Part shown: positions 1-11,354 of the stretch, piece by piece
Numbering within the stretch: position 1 is the stretch's first letter
Layout of the letters: the number at the start of each line of letters is the position of its first letter
Source: Nematopogon swammerdamellus
Lineage: Eukaryota > Arthropoda > Insecta > Lepidoptera > Adelidae
Direction of reading: 5' to 3'
Assembly (NCBI GenBank): GCA_946902875.1
Contig: OX336345.1
Location: 15,469,395-15,533,394, forward strand
Length of the DNA: 64,000 nucleotides
The notes under the pieces: generated by a model
What the model saw: only the letters and a program-made list of their open reading frames with translations
Database searches by the model: none
Told to the model about the DNA's origin: nothing
Program-made: the position numbers and the translations under genes

Positions 1-1140
1 TGTAATGCATGTACTTACTCGTCGCGAGTGCAGTGATAAATAAGTATTAGTAATTTGTGATTAGGTGGTGACTGATTCAATTAAAATTACTTTTACTGAA
101 ATAACAATATTATTTATTTATACCTCCGTACAACTACATACATCAGAATGCGGTTGCAACTATTACTTTATTCAATGAACCGGTCTGTATTTAAACTAGA
201 GACAAGTGAATAATGTCCAATTATTTTAGGTATCTAAGCATTGACCCGGAGAATTCCACAACCTGTGCAAACCATAACCTATTGTATTTTCCTCTATTTT
301 ATACTGACCCGCTTCCACTTAATCCAAAAGAATAAAAGAGAGCGCGTGTCTCGCGCGGTGAATTAGTCTTAATTTTCACTTCTTCAAGTACCATTTCTCT
401 TAATTTAGATTACCTTTGGGCTAGTGCGTGACTTTTCATTTGCGAAGCGAAATGTGAGTAATTCTCTGGGGACAAGGTTGAGATTCGCTTGCGGTCGTCG
501 TGAGGCGTGTAGTGTTGGGAAGATGGGTTGAGTTTGTCCGGGTTCAGTGCTCGTAGTATCCGCGCTCCTTTATTTTCCCAGCGCGAGCGCCTCCTGAAAG
601 GCGAGTCTCATTGAATAGCGCTCTCATTTCCCACCTCCGGTCCATTCAGAGGGTCATTATCGGCGCTTATTGTGACAATGGGCGTGCCCGGCCTCTCTTC
701 TCCGATACACTTTTCATTGATGAATTAAATTTGAAAGCCCAGACGTCGACAAACGCTTTTGTTGCTATGCTCTTTGATATTGTTGCTGCCTTCTGGATGA
801 ATAGTTGAAACATTTTTACCGGCCCATCGGCAGAGATTGTCGGATTAATAAATAATTGGAGAACAAAGACAGTTCGGAAAATTGTATTCAAAAAGAATGT
901 GAAGCTACCTCGAATAGAGTTACATGCTAAGAGAATATATCTTTATTTCATTTCTCTTAGTACTTACTAAGTTAGGTACTTCACTGTGTGTTTCGTTCTC
1001 CGTTTTCAACCAGATTTTGGAGTTGTATTTTGAGTAATATTTCACATTGCTTCCCACTTAAAAAAAATTGGTTGTCTGTAAAGTCGGTTTATGGACGATA
1101 GTTTTACGTGATAACGTCATAAAGTGGTAAGACTACTTTC
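1..1140. other. No gene recognised
   Basis: AT-rich sequence with a more GC-rich patch around 450-620. Short open frames (for example 611-808 plus) have no recognisable motif and no coding-like composition. I see no RNA gene or element boundary here. Confidence 0.5.
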
Positions 1141-1235
1141 ATACATATTCGGACCCTTGTTTCATGAATATTCTAAATTTGAAATCTTTTCCGACCGGCC
1201 AGATGCGCTTAATATATTATGGTACGAGTAACCTC
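1141..1235. repeat. Fragment of composite repeat A
   Basis: About 90 bp nearly identical to 3306-3396 and, with an indel, to 11948-12040. The shared core contains TTCGGACCCTTGTTTCATG and CCGACCGGCCAGATGCGC. It is an isolated piece of the dispersed family called repeat A here (larger copies at 2873-3720 and 11355-13110). Confidence 0.75.
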
Positions 1236-2569
1236 CTTTCAATTTGTGCTACCCTGGTACTTTAGAACCAGAGTGATAAATGTGTACAAGCCGACGCTTG
1301 GGCCGATTGTGCCTCTCTATCGCTTGTTACGCGCTCTCGCTTGCACACACAGGCTCAGATGGAACGTGACACTTTTTCGTGCGTGCAGCCGGTGTTCATC
1401 AATTTATAAGACGTGACGTTATCACGTCAAAACTTAATAATAAAGTAATGGTAGATTTCCTCCTCGCTCAATAAGCTATATTCACAGCTTTCGAAACGTC
1501 AAAATTATGTTGCACGATAACTGCGGAAACTGCAGTCTCACCAGGCGACGTAACACATTATCCGTCGCCCGTTCCGAGCTGCCCAATCTGTGCAGATGTT
1601 TTTGCTTTTATTACCCAATTCGTTAAGTCATGTCGCTGACGCCTCTGCCTCCACCGCCTCCGCCTCCACCCCCGCCGGCAGCGCAGCGGGGGCGGCGGCC
1701 CCCCACGGTCACACAAGGGGGTGATGTTTGACGGATGAACCTCATTCGCTTCTGCAATTTATTACTGTGCTACACGATAGGTGGTCTAATTCGGTGCTTT
1801 CTTGCAGCGACTAGTGAAGAGAGCCGAAATTGAAGGCGAAGAATTGACAAAATATACGTGTGCTAATAAAAAAAATTCTTACCCGCACTATTAGATAGAT
1901 CCGGCTTTTGAGACATTAAAATAATAAGAATACAATACATATAGTGAATATTTTCGCCTGCATGAGTTGTAATGAATGCTTTAATTAGTACAGTGGTTTA
2001 CACAAGTACGTTCTCGTCTTTCCTATATTTCCAAAATACAACGTCTCATACATGGCAACGTTTGATGCCTGTCTGTATATTCGTGTCAGGTTTACTATTA
2101 TTTCTAATTAAAATCGAATGCCAAAAAGTGTTATTTGCAATAGTGTTAGACTATATCTGTGGAAATTTGGCATAAGCTGACATGTTACTTTTGTGCATCT
2201 TTGACTACAAGAAATATAAACTTTGCAGTGGTACTAAAATAAGGTTTGCATGGATATATTAACAATATTTTTAATGTGAGTTAATAAGTTATCTGAGAAT
2301 ACAACGAAAGTCTTGTTTTTATAAAAAGTTTTCTAGGATTTTGAAGAAATTAATTTAAATTACATGTCATGTAATGCCATATAAAGAAGTAAAATTTATA
2401 TGCGACATGTCATTAAATAAGTGCGACTTGTTTTTTTCTGCCATATAAAGTGTTTTACTTCACGTTACATATATCAAGGATACATATAGTGAGGTAGTAT
2501 CCGTCATCTAAGACTTTATTCAAGTTTTAACAAATAATAAAACGAAATCGTTTATGAAATAAAGGTTTT
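1236..2569. other. No gene recognised; GC-rich pocket at 1630-1735
   Basis: Mostly AT-rich. A CCT/CCG-rich pocket at 1640-1720 could encode a 33-residue proline-rich peptide from 1630, but this is low complexity. At 1808 a good-looking splice acceptor (pyrimidine tract then TTGCAG) precedes a 28-codon open stretch ending at TAG 1892-1894; this is too short to call as an exon. Confidence 0.35.
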
Positions 2570-2648
2570 AATAATTTTATTAGTAAAACCCTACACAAAA
2601 TGTAATCAACAATCTCGGTAAATACAAATGTCACTTCACTAACAATAT

Positions 2649-2903
2649 TTACGATTCATCGTCCGAAGATTCTGCCTGGTCACCAGCCAGTGACGCAGTA
2701 GCACTCGTCGTTAAGGATTTGTAAAAATCATGGTATACGGGATTAATGGCAAAATAGATAGTAAATCTTTTTTTTTTATTGGGATTGATAGCCATTGGAC
2801 CTATTCGCATATGTGGAAACGCGATTTGCCCAGGGGGCGCCTTTTGTTCTTCCTCCAGTCCATAGTTTGAAGGTGGATGGTCGTACTTCAGAGGTGGTCC
2901 CAT
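2649..2903 (-). CDS. Hypothetical 84-residue ORF, possibly a captured gene 3' end
   Basis: Open frame of 84 residues with a basic centre (NKKKRF, residues about 42-47) and an acidic C-terminus ending ESSDDES, which looks like a natural protein end. Downstream on the minus strand an AATAAA lies near 2575-2580, about 70 bases past the stop. The first roughly ten codons fall inside repeat A (GAGGTGGTCCCAT is also at 11523-11535), so the start is probably not native. This could be the last exon or a retrocopied 3' end of an unknown gene fused to a repeat. No family recognised. Confidence 0.3.
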   Translation of the reverse strand: MGPPLKYDHPPSNYGLEEEQKAPPGQIAFPHMRIGPMAINPNKKKRFTIYFAINPVYHDFYKSLTTSATASLAGDQAESSDDES

Positions 2904-3720
2904 ATAAATTTTATCGAAATTGATTCAGCGGTTTTTGAAAAATCAACAAAATACTATGGTGGGTACCTTCAGCAAAACTTGTGATGTGGTCTTTTTTAGA
3001 AATTTGCAGTTTGATAATTACTATGGTGTGTGGTTACCTTCAGCAAAACTTTTGTGATGTGGACTTTTTCAGCAATTTGCAGTTTGACACATGGCAAATA
3101 ATTCTGTACCACTTCAACCGATTTCGATTATTCGATTGCGATTATTCTTTTTTATGTAATATTACTAAAAAGAATGAAATAAAAACTGTTTTAAAAAATA
3201 TAAAACCGAATTCCAAAAAAAAAACTAGAACTAAAAGAATTAGATATACCTAATATTTCGAAATTTTCTCTGTCATCGTATTGAAATACATGAATCGATA
3301 TTGTGATACATATTCGGACCCTTGTTTCATGAATATTCTAAATTTGAAATATTTTCCGACCGGCCAGATGCGCTTAATATATTATGGTACGAGTACCATC
3401 GAGCTGGTCTGATGATGGAGACGGAAGGTGGCGATAGGAACTCCTAAACTACACATGATAAACCCATCGTGTTTGGGCTCGTTGCATTTGTCTTCACGAG
3501 CCATTACTTTAGGCCTAGGTGGTGTCCAGGGTATTCTTTTTTTGGATGTTTGTTACGCGATTACTCCGTCAATTGTGGGCCGATTTTGAAAATTCTTTTT
3601 TTGATTGAAAGAGGATGACCCTGAGGTGGTTCCATTTTAATTTGGTCAAGATCGGATTGGAAAGCGAGGCGAAATCGCGAGGCCGAAGGCCGAGCGATTC
3701 CGCCGAGTACATTAATAGCA
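2873..3720. repeat. Composite dispersed repeat A, copy 1
   Basis: About 850 bp shared in the same order with 11495-12309 plus 13024-13110. Blocks in order: ACTTC(A/C)GAGGTGGTCCCAT, CTTCAGCAAAACTTGTGATG, GATTTCGATTATTCG, TTCGGACCCTTGTTTCATG, CCATCGAGCTGGT, then AAAGCGAGGCGAAATCGCGA. No coding potential is visible. It is probably a non-autonomous element common in lepidopteran genomes, but its class is undetermined. Confidence 0.7.
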
Positions 3721-3746
3721 AAAAATTACTAAAAAAACTGTGAAAT

Positions 3747-3988
3747 AAAAAACTATTTAAAACAATATAAAAACCACCTTCAAAAATGTATGAAATAAAA
3801 AAATCAAACCCTAGAGTTGAAGGCGGTGCTAAAGCAAGAAAAAATGAAGCATAAAAGAAAACATGAGTGGATGATATCCTTTGTGATTTGTGTAGCCTTC
3901 TTTAGCACCGCCTTCAACTCTAGGGTTAGATTTTTTTTTATTTCATACATTTTTGAAGGCGGTTTTTATATTTTTTAAAATAGTTTTT
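3747..3988. repeat. Foldback element (inverted repeat, about 88-bp arms)
   Basis: Left arm 3747-3834 is complementary, with few mismatches, to 3899-3988. The arms contain CCCTAGAGTTGAAGGCGG and CTTCAAAAATGTATGAAAT. The 64-bp loop holds one copy of AAAACATGAGTGGATGATAT. A related element with longer arms and a duplicated loop is at 13160-13572. This is MITE-like foldback structure; the superfamily is unknown. Confidence 0.8.
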
Positions 3989-4254
3989 GGTATACGTTAT
4001 TGTGATGTCTATGACATGTACTTCGACATGTCGCTTTTTCTTATATGGCAAAATAAGACATGTCGCTACTTGTACTGTTTTGGCATACATTATTGTGATT
4101 TTTATGACATGTACTGTTTGGTCGAAGGGAAATACATGGCTTTGGGTATTACTTACGACATGTTTGTTTTTGCCATATTAAAGAGCGCATTTTTACCGAA
4201 ATTTTGGTATTTATAACTCAATACTGGAAAAAATGTACATATCTGCTTCTGCCA
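3989..4254. other. AT-rich stretch with repeated ACATGTCG words
   Basis: Contains several copies of GACATGT/ACATGTCGC and the word CCATAT; similar words occur at 2375-2460. It is probably decayed repeat. The overlapping open frames here are low complexity and are not called as genes. Confidence 0.35.
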
Positions 4255-4365
4255 CATAACCACAGATATAATATAATGAGAGGAGCTGTGGAAGACCGCG
4301 TGTGGTGGCGTGCCTTGGGAGATGCTTATGTCCAGCAGTGGACCGATACAGACTGATGATGATGA
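4255..4365 (+). pseudogene. RTE-like LINE, 3' terminal fragment
   Basis: The frame reads RVWWRALGDAYVQQWTDTD followed by TGA repeats, the usual last residues of lepidopteran RTE-type LINE reverse-transcriptase ORFs, with the typical TGATGATGATG tail. Everything 5' of this is missing. A sister tail lies on the minus strand at 54940-55003. Confidence 0.75.
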
Positions 4366-4379
4366 TTATTATAATACCA

Positions 4380-5150
4380 GAAGAGGTAAAAAAATTCATG
4401 ATACTTTGTTTAAGATAAAAAAAATTCTATCCATATTATTTTCGTAAATAACTACACTCAAAATGTATGGAGAACTAAATATTTTTTTCAATTTTGCCAG
4501 CATTTTTTAATCTACTTAGTTTTCGATAAAGATTAACCCCCTAAAATATCGGGCATGGTACAAAATCACCAGTATATTATTATACATATAAGAAAAGTAA
4601 TAACCCTGCATATAGTTTCCGGCTCTTCGTGGGTGTAATCGAACCGGATAGAACAAATGGTGACAAGTTCGAGAGCAGTTTTAATTCCTTATGAACGCTA
4701 AATTAACAATATACAAATACGATTGGAGCCGCAGACACAGGTATATTATATAATAATAAAAAAAAATTATAAATAACTTTTTTTGGTGGCTCGGCACGAC
4801 ATGCCCGCTTTCTATTTAAAAAAGAAAAAAAAAACTATTTAAGGCAATATTCGATGTTTTTGTAGTTGACCGCTACAAATAGAATTCGTCAACAGACCTC
4901 GGAAAAGCCGTAATGTTCCCGATGACCATTTCCTGTAAGCGCTCTCTGATCGAACAGTGGAAGCCGACTATAGATTTCTTATTTTTAGTATTCCCATTTT
5001 ATTTCAGTAGAAATGGAGTCTACTTTCCTAAAGTGTTAGATAGATTCTACTTCTATTTTGTGGAACTAGTTTGGAAGTCCATTTTGTAATAGGGTTAAAT
5101 TTGACTGATAGGACAAAAAGAACACTTTTTAAATTTATCTCTTTCGTCTA
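4380..5150. other. No gene recognised
   Basis: AT-rich sequence with A/T homopolymer runs and no motif I can support. Confidence 0.45.
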
Positions 5151-5297
5151 TCTTGTTTTTATTTATTTATTTATTTTTTAATGAACAAGCAGCTCTAGCT
5201 GATGTGTTCATATCAGTCTTTTTTTTGATAATGAATGATTATGTTTTTTTTTGTTTTTGTTTTTTTTTTTTTTTAGTTACGTACTTGGGCACTGTTG

Positions 5298-6540
5298 CTA
5301 TTTGTTTGTTGATGTACTTTTTATGTATTTATCTAATCGGTTTTTTAAGGTGTTTGTGTTTGGGGAGTCAATTCCACACAATGGGAGTTTATTCCAGGCG
5401 TTCACCACTCGATTTGTTATGAAGTGCTTTCGGATGTTTGTGTTAGAAGCTGCCTGGTTAAGTTTTTTGCTGTGACCACGAAGGTGATAGTTCTGGTTCA
5501 GGTCAAACATTTCAATTAAGTCTGGGCAATCATACTTTGAGGTGAGTATTTAGTAGACTTCAATGAGGTCTCCTCTGTCGCGGCGTTCTTCTAATGTGGT
5601 CAGTTCAAGTAGTTTTAATCTTTCTTCGTAGCTCAAGCTTTTTAGCTCGTAGGGAATTTTGGTGAATCTTCTTTGAACTTGTTCCAATTGGTGGATGTCT
5701 TTAACAAAGTATGGTTGCCATATCTGGAATACGTATTCCAAAAGCGGTCCAACGTAAGTCTTGTAAATTTTAAGCATTATAAGTGGCGACAACACAAGGA
5801 AGCTCTTTTTTATGAGTTATGTCAAGGAGTTGGCTCTTTTCACTATATCTGTGATGTGGGGTTCCCATTTCAGATCGGAGGAGATGGTGATACCAAGGTC
5901 CTTTTGTGAATTAACTGGTGTCAGTTGTGTCTTGTCCAGGTAGTAGGGAAGTTTCGGGTTTTTCTTGCCCAAATGTAGAACTGTGCATTTTTGTGCATTA
6001 AGCTTTATGAGCCATTCCGAGGACCAATGGTGAATACTATTTAGATCTTCTTGTAGTTTATCGTGGTTGATGAGTGGGTTGTCGAAATACTTGGAGTCAT
6101 CTGCGAAGAACTTGAAATGACACTCTGTGGTTGTGTGTAGATCTGTTATATATTATGTTGTACAGGGTTGTTGCAATTACTGATCCTTGTGGCACTCCAC
6201 TCCACACGGGTCTTGGCTCAGACAGTGTTTCACTTATTCTAACTTGTAGTTGCCTGTTGTTTAGATAAGCTTGGATCCATTCTAGGAGTTTACCTCTTAT
6301 TCCGAAATACTCCAGCTTAGCTACAAGTCGTCGTAGTGGCACTCTATCAAATGCCTTCTCGTAGTCAAGGTAAATGATATCAACTGGGGAGCCTTTGTCC
6401 AACTCTTGCGTCCACACATTGATGCATTCCAGTAGATTGGTTGTTGTAGAGCGTTTGGCCATAAATCTATGTTGTTGTTTTACAATAATGTTGTTCAGAG
6501 CTAAGAAATCCTTTATCCTGGAATTTATTATTTTCTCCAT
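5298..6540 (-). pseudogene. CR1/Jockey-like LINE reverse transcriptase, 5'-truncated and frameshifted
   Basis: Read on the minus strand, 6540-6097 encodes the RT palm and fingers (DYEKAFDRVPLRRL, then GVPQGSVI). A one-base frameshift near 6150 moves the frame so that the catalytic box reads FADDSKYF at about 6110-6087 in another frame, followed by NAQKCTVLHLGKK and DLGITISSDLKWEPH. The thumb/C-terminal part continues at 5795-5550 (LEYVFQIWQPYF, LTTLEERRDRGDLIE) and 5510-5298 (LRGHSKKL, NRVVNAWNKLP). Endonuclease and ORF1 regions are absent. The order of motifs is that of CR1/Jockey-clade elements. At least two frame breaks make it non-functional. Confidence 0.88.
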
Positions 6541-6751
6541 GCATTTAGTTACGATGCAAGTGAGACTGATCGGCCTGTAATTTATCGGATCTAGTTGTTT
6601 ACCCGTAATTTATCAAAATTAGGACAATTTTATAATGTGTAGTGTTGAATTTTATAAACTCGCAATTTTTCTTATCTAACAGGTATCTTTTAATTAATAT
6701 TAAACTTGGAAAATGTTTTAGTGATTAAAAGTAAAAGTATCATAAAGAGTG

Positions 6752-7135
6752 TAAAAACCGGCCAAGTGCGAGTCGAACTCGCGTACCGAGGGTTCCGTAT
6801 CGCCATGTCATGGTCAGCGCCACTCACGCCATCTATGGATTAGTTAAAATGCTTCGTACTGTTTGCGGTAGATGGCGAGCATATCTCTACACTTACATAC
6901 ATACACTTTTTAGTTCCTTGTATGGGAAACCCCGTGAATATTTTACTTTTTCTAATTTTTATTATTTGTTGTTATATCGGCCATAATAACACATATTCTG
7001 TGAAAATTTCAACGGGGTACCTATTACAGTTCAAGAGATACAGCCCTAGGACAGACAGACGGACAGACAAACAGACAGACACAGACGACGTAGGCTTAGT
7101 AATAGGGTCCCGTACGACGGATACGAAACCCTAAA
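6752..7135 (+). repeat. Dispersed repeat C (AGGGTTCCGTA family), full-length-looking copy
   Basis: Begins with GGCCAAGTGCGAGTCGAACT and GAGGGTTCCGTATC, has ATATTCTGTGAAAATTTCAA in the middle, and ends with an ACAGACAGACGGACAGAC tract, GTAGGCTTAGTAATAGGGTC and CGAAACCCTAAAAA. Many partial copies occur in this window (22855-22990, 24155-24225, 24668-24992, 41270-41330, 52880-53707, 59370-59926). It is SINE-like in size and dispersal; class not proven. Confidence 0.7.
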
Positions 7136-7412
7136 AATACCTTGTGCAATTAATGTGCAAAATATTGTAATAAAGGCCTATGGATATAAAAAAAAATCGG
7201 GGTCATTTATTTTTTTAGAAAAAAATTTAACTGTATATTTTTTTTGCTAAAACTACAGGCATTCTGGTTTTGTTTGGGAAACTGATCAATAGCAGAGTTA
7301 TTTAGGCTACCATAAATTTTTTTTTAACAATTACGTATATTTGCAAATTTGTAGTCGTAGTACCTACATAAAAATGTCAATTTTCAACGTTTCTCAAAAA
7401 ATGTTCATATCA
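7136..7412. other. No gene recognised
   Basis: AT-rich spacer with T-runs between repeat C and the palindrome. Confidence 0.4.
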
Positions 7413-7849
7413 TAAATAAAAACATCTGTACAAAAAACTAGAAAATAATAAGGACACAAGCCTGGGCCTTCTTAAGATTTTACGTATGGGTAAGAAATTG
7501 TGCAATACTAGCGTGCTGTCTTCTCATGTCGGATGCCAAAGGGCACATTGTGTCGCTGCGTCAGCGGAATAAGTAATAAATTGAGACTTTTAACAGACTA
7601 ATATAAAAACGTGGGGCGCATGTTATTTATTACGCATATTATACGCCCCACGTTTTTATATTAGTCTGTTAAAAGTCTCAATTTATTACTTATTCCGCTG
7701 ACGCAGCGACACAATGTGCCCTTTGGCATCCGACATGAGAAGACAGCACGCTAGTATTGCACGATTTCTTACCCATACGTAAAATCTTAAGAAGGCCCAG
7801 GCTTGTGTCCTTATTATTTTCTAGTTTTTTGTACAGATGTTTTTATTTA
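7413..7849. repeat. Near-perfect palindrome, 206-bp arms and 25-bp loop
   Basis: Arms 7413-7618 and 7644-7849 pair base for base with no indel (paired coordinates always sum to 15262). I found a single mismatch, in AAGAAATTGTGC versus the complement of GCACGATTTCTT. The loop is 7619-7643. The arms contain CTGACGCAGCGACACAATG and GTGGGGCG. No short terminal motif typical of a known DNA transposon and no target duplication was identified. It would form a long hairpin in RNA or as cruciform DNA. Confidence 0.95.
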
Positions 7850-7939
7850 ATTTTTTTATTTTTAATAAAACCGTTTAACTTAAAAGATTTTTTACCTATT
7901 TTTTTATTTACTCGTTTTTAGTTTGATTTTTGGCTCGTA

Positions 7940-8347
7940 TCATTCATTACGTAAACTCGTCATCCTTTCCAACTTTCTCATTGCATCTTTGTTACTCGGT
8001 TTCTTACCTGTCAATTACTCACAATCAAGCTCCTCAATACATAACCCTTCTAAAGACTTTACGCGACTCAATGCAACATACGCTTGACCCTCCTCAAATA
8101 GTCTGGAGCCCAAATACACGACAGCACGGTCAACAGTACTACCCTGCATTTTATGGACAGTGGAGGCCCATGACAAAATTATCGGTAACATCCGTCTCTC
8201 AGCTGTTCCATAATTAAACTTTGCTGGAAACTGTATGGCTTTAGGATGGATAAGGTGTCCGTCGTCTCTTTCAAAATCAATTTGAACAGATGTCTGTTTC
8301 ATACTTTTGCGTTCGACAAGTATGGGACACTCGTCCAAACAAACCAA
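7940..8347 (-). pseudogene. Pif1-type helicase C-terminus, probably Helitron-derived
   Basis: The frame from about 8320 down to 8015 carries superfamily-1B (Pif1) helicase motifs V and [16 protein letters not shown] then [16 protein letters not shown]. After a frame break near 8015 the original C-terminus can be followed (LTGKKPSNKDAMRKLERM) to a stop at 7942-7940. Everything upstream is replaced by the 130-bp satellite. Lepidopteran Helitrons encode a Rep/Pif1 fusion, so a Helitron origin is likely, but no Rep domain is present to prove it. It is non-functional. Confidence 0.78.
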
Positions 8348-11155
8348 ATGACCCCAAACTCGAGGGGGTTACTAGTAACGGATGAAGAGTTCCACTGTAC
8401 ACCTCCTGACTCCATCATCAGACCCTCGTCACCAAGTGTATTGGTAGAAGTATGGGACACTCGTCCAAACCAACCATATGAGCCCCTAACTCGAGGGGGT
8501 TACTAGTAACGGTTGAAGAGTTCCACTGTACACCTCCTGACTCCATCATCAGACCCTCGTCACCAAGTGTATTGGTAGAAGTAAGGGACACTCGTCCAAA
8601 CCAACCATATGAGCCCAAACTCGAGGGGGTTACTAGTAACCGTTGAAGAGTTCCACTGTACACCTCCTGACTCCATCGTCAGACCCTCGTCACCAAGTGT
8701 ATTGGTAGAAGTATGGGACACTCGTCCAAACCAACCAAATGAGCCCAAACTCGAGGGGGTTACTAGTAACGGTTGAAGAGTTCGTACACCTCCTGACTTC
8801 ATCATCAGACCCTCGTCACCAAGTATATTGGTAGAACTATGGGACACTCGTCCAAACCAACCAAATGAGCCCAAACTCGAGAGGGTTAATAGTAACGGTT
8901 GAAGAGTTCCACTGTACACCTCCTGCCTCCATCATCAGACCCTCGTCACCATGTGTATTGGTAGAAGTATGGAACACTCGTCCAAACTAACCAAATGAGC
9001 CCAAACTCGAGGGGGTTACTAGTAACGGTTGAAGAGTTCCACTGTTCACCTCCTGACTCCATCATCAGACCCTCCTCACCAAGTGTATTGATAGTAGTAT
9101 GGGAAACTCGTCCAAACCAACCAAATGAGCATAAACTCGAGGGGGTTACTAGTAACGGCTGAAGAGTTCCACTGTACACCTCCTGATTCCATCATCAGAC
9201 CCTCGTCACCAAGTGTATTGGTAGAAGTATGGGACACTCGTCCAAACCAACCAAATGAGCCCAAACTCGAGGGGGTTACTAGTAACGGTTGAAGAGTTCG
9301 TACACCTCCTGACTTCATCATCAGACCCTCGTCACCAAGTATATTGATAGAACTATGGGACACTCGTCCAAACCAACCAAATGAGCCCAAACTCGAGGGG
9401 GTTACTAATAACGGTTGAAGAGTTCCACTGTACACCTCCTGATTCCATCATCAGACCCTCGTCACCAAGTGTATTGGTAGAAGTATGGGACACTCGTCCA
9501 AACCAACCAAATGAGCCCAAACTCGGGGGGGTTACTAGTAACGGTTGAAGAGTTCCACTGTACACCTCCTGATTCCATCATCAGACCCTCGTCACCAAGT
9601 GTATTGGTAGAAGTATGGGACACTCGTCCAAATCAACCATATGAGCCCAAACTCGAGGGGGTTAATAGTAACGGTTGAAGAGTTCCACTGTACACCTCCT
9701 GCCTCCATCATCAGACCCTCGTCACCATGTGTATTGGTAGAAGTATGGAACACTCGTCCAAACTAACCAAATGAGCCAAAACTCGAGGGGGTTTCAAGTA
9801 ACGGTTGAAGAGTTCCACTGTACACCTCCTGACTCCATCATCAGACCCTCGTCACCAAGTATATTGGTAGAACTATGGGACACTCGTCCAAACCAATCAA
9901 ATAGCCCAAACTCGAGGGGGTTACTAGTAACGGTTGAAGAGTTCCACTGTACACCTCCTGACTCCATCGTCAGACCCTCGTCACCAAGTGTATTGGTAGA
10001 AGTATGGGACACTCGTCCAAACCAACCAAATGAGCCCAAACTCGAGGGGGTTACTAGTAACGGTTGAAGAGTTCGTACACCTCCTGACTTCATCATCAGA
10101 CCCTCGTCACCAAGTATATTGGTAGAACTATGGGACACTCGTCCAAACCAACCAAATGAGCCCAAACTCGAGGGGGTTACTAGTAACGGTTGAAGAGTTC
10201 CACTGTACACCTCCTGACTCCATCATCAGACTCTCGTCACCAAGTTTATTGGTAGAAGTATGGGACACTCGTCCAAACCAACCAAATGAGCCCAAACTCG
10301 AGGGGGTTACTAGTAACGGTTGAACAGTTCTACTGTACACCTCCTGACTCCATCATCAGACCCTCGTCACCAAGTGTATTGGTAGAAGTATGGGACACTC
10401 TTCCAAACCAACCATATGAGCCCAAACTCGTGGGGGTTACTAGTAACGGTTGAAGAGTTCCACTGTCCATCTCCTGACTCCATCATCAGACCCTCGTCAC
10501 CATGTGTATTGGTAGAAGTATGGAACACTCGTCCAAACTAACCAAATGAGCCCAAACTCGAGGAGGTTACTAGTAACGGTTGAAGAGTTCCACTGTCCAT
10601 CTCCTGACTCCAACATCAGACCCTCGTCACCAAGTGTATTGGTAGAAGTAAGGGACACTCGTCCAAACCAACCATATGAGCCCATACTCGAGGGGGTTAC
10701 TAGTAACGGTTGAAGAGTTCCACTGTACACCTCCTGATTCCATCATCAGACCCTCGTCACCAAGTGTATTGGTAGAAGTATGGGACACTCGTCCAAACCA
10801 ACCAAATAAGCCCAAACTCGAGGGGGTTACTAGTAGCGGTTGAAGAGTTCCACTGTACACCTCCAGACTCCATCATCAGACCCTCGTCACCAAGTGTATT
10901 GGTAGAAGTATGGGACACTCTTCCAAACCAACCATATGAGCCCAAACTCGAGGGGGTTACTAGTAACGGTTGAAGAGTTCCACTGTCCACCTCCTGACTC
11001 CATCATGAGACCCTCATCACCAAGTGTATTGGTAGAAGTATGGAACACTCGTCCAAACCAACCATATGAGCCCAAACTCGAGGGGGTTACTAGTAACGGT
11101 TGAAGAGTTCCACTGTCCTCCTCCTGACTCCATCATCAGACCCTCGTTACCAAGT
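8320..11155. repeat. 130-bp satellite array, about 22 monomers
   Basis: Tandem monomers of about 130 bp (a few are 126 or 131) with landmarks ATGGGACACTCGTCCAAACC, CTCGAGGGGGTTACTAGTAA and CACCTCCTGACTCCATCATC. Variants recur at about 776 bp (GGTTAATAG at 8884 and 9660; ACCATGTGTATTGG at 8949, 9725 and 10500; GAGTTCGTACACC at 9295 and 10070), indicating a six-monomer higher-order unit. Frames on both strands stay open for 60-140 codons, but this follows from the repeat and not from a gene. The left end abuts the helicase frame; the right end stops after CAAGTTGAATTT. Confidence 0.95.
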
Positions 11156-11354
11156 TGAATTTATCATAATATTGTATTGTCACGAGAACTCAATGTGTGT
11201 GCAAAGTTTCATAAAAATCGGTTCAGTAGAAGTAGTTGAAAAAGTTGTCGCAAGATTTGATACAAAGATAGTAACAAACAAACAAACAAACAAATATACG
11301 GAGTCAAGCTAAATAAAACCGTTTAATAATAATAAAAAACAAATGACTCCGATT
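11156..11354. repeat. Transposon-tail-like sequence flanking the satellite
   Basis: Contains CATAAAAATCGGTTCAGTAG and AACAAACAAACAAACAAAT, words common in lepidopteran non-autonomous elements, then AAATAAAACCGTTTAA, which recurs left of the helicase fragment at 7865-7880 (AATAAAACCGTTTAAC). The satellite and helicase fragment may therefore lie inside one larger element. Confidence 0.45.

Noticed and set aside
1808..1894. Short open stretch after TTTCTTGCAG
   Set aside because: The acceptor looks good but 28 codons ending in an AT-rich stop-containing region with no linked exon is within chance expectation.
3835..3896. Foldback loop considered as a box C/D snoRNA (ATGATG-like word)
   Set aside because: No proper C box followed by a CTGA D box at the right spacing with a closing stem.
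7413..7849. Possibility that the palindrome is the terminal hairpin of a Helitron
   Set aside because: Helitron 3' hairpins are about 16-20 bases with a CTRR end; this is far longer and lacks that end.
8418..10210. Many 60-140-codon minus-strand frames across the satellite
   Set aside because: They are the same monomer translated repeatedly; frames shift where monomers are 126 or 131 bp, and there is no start context or conserved domain.
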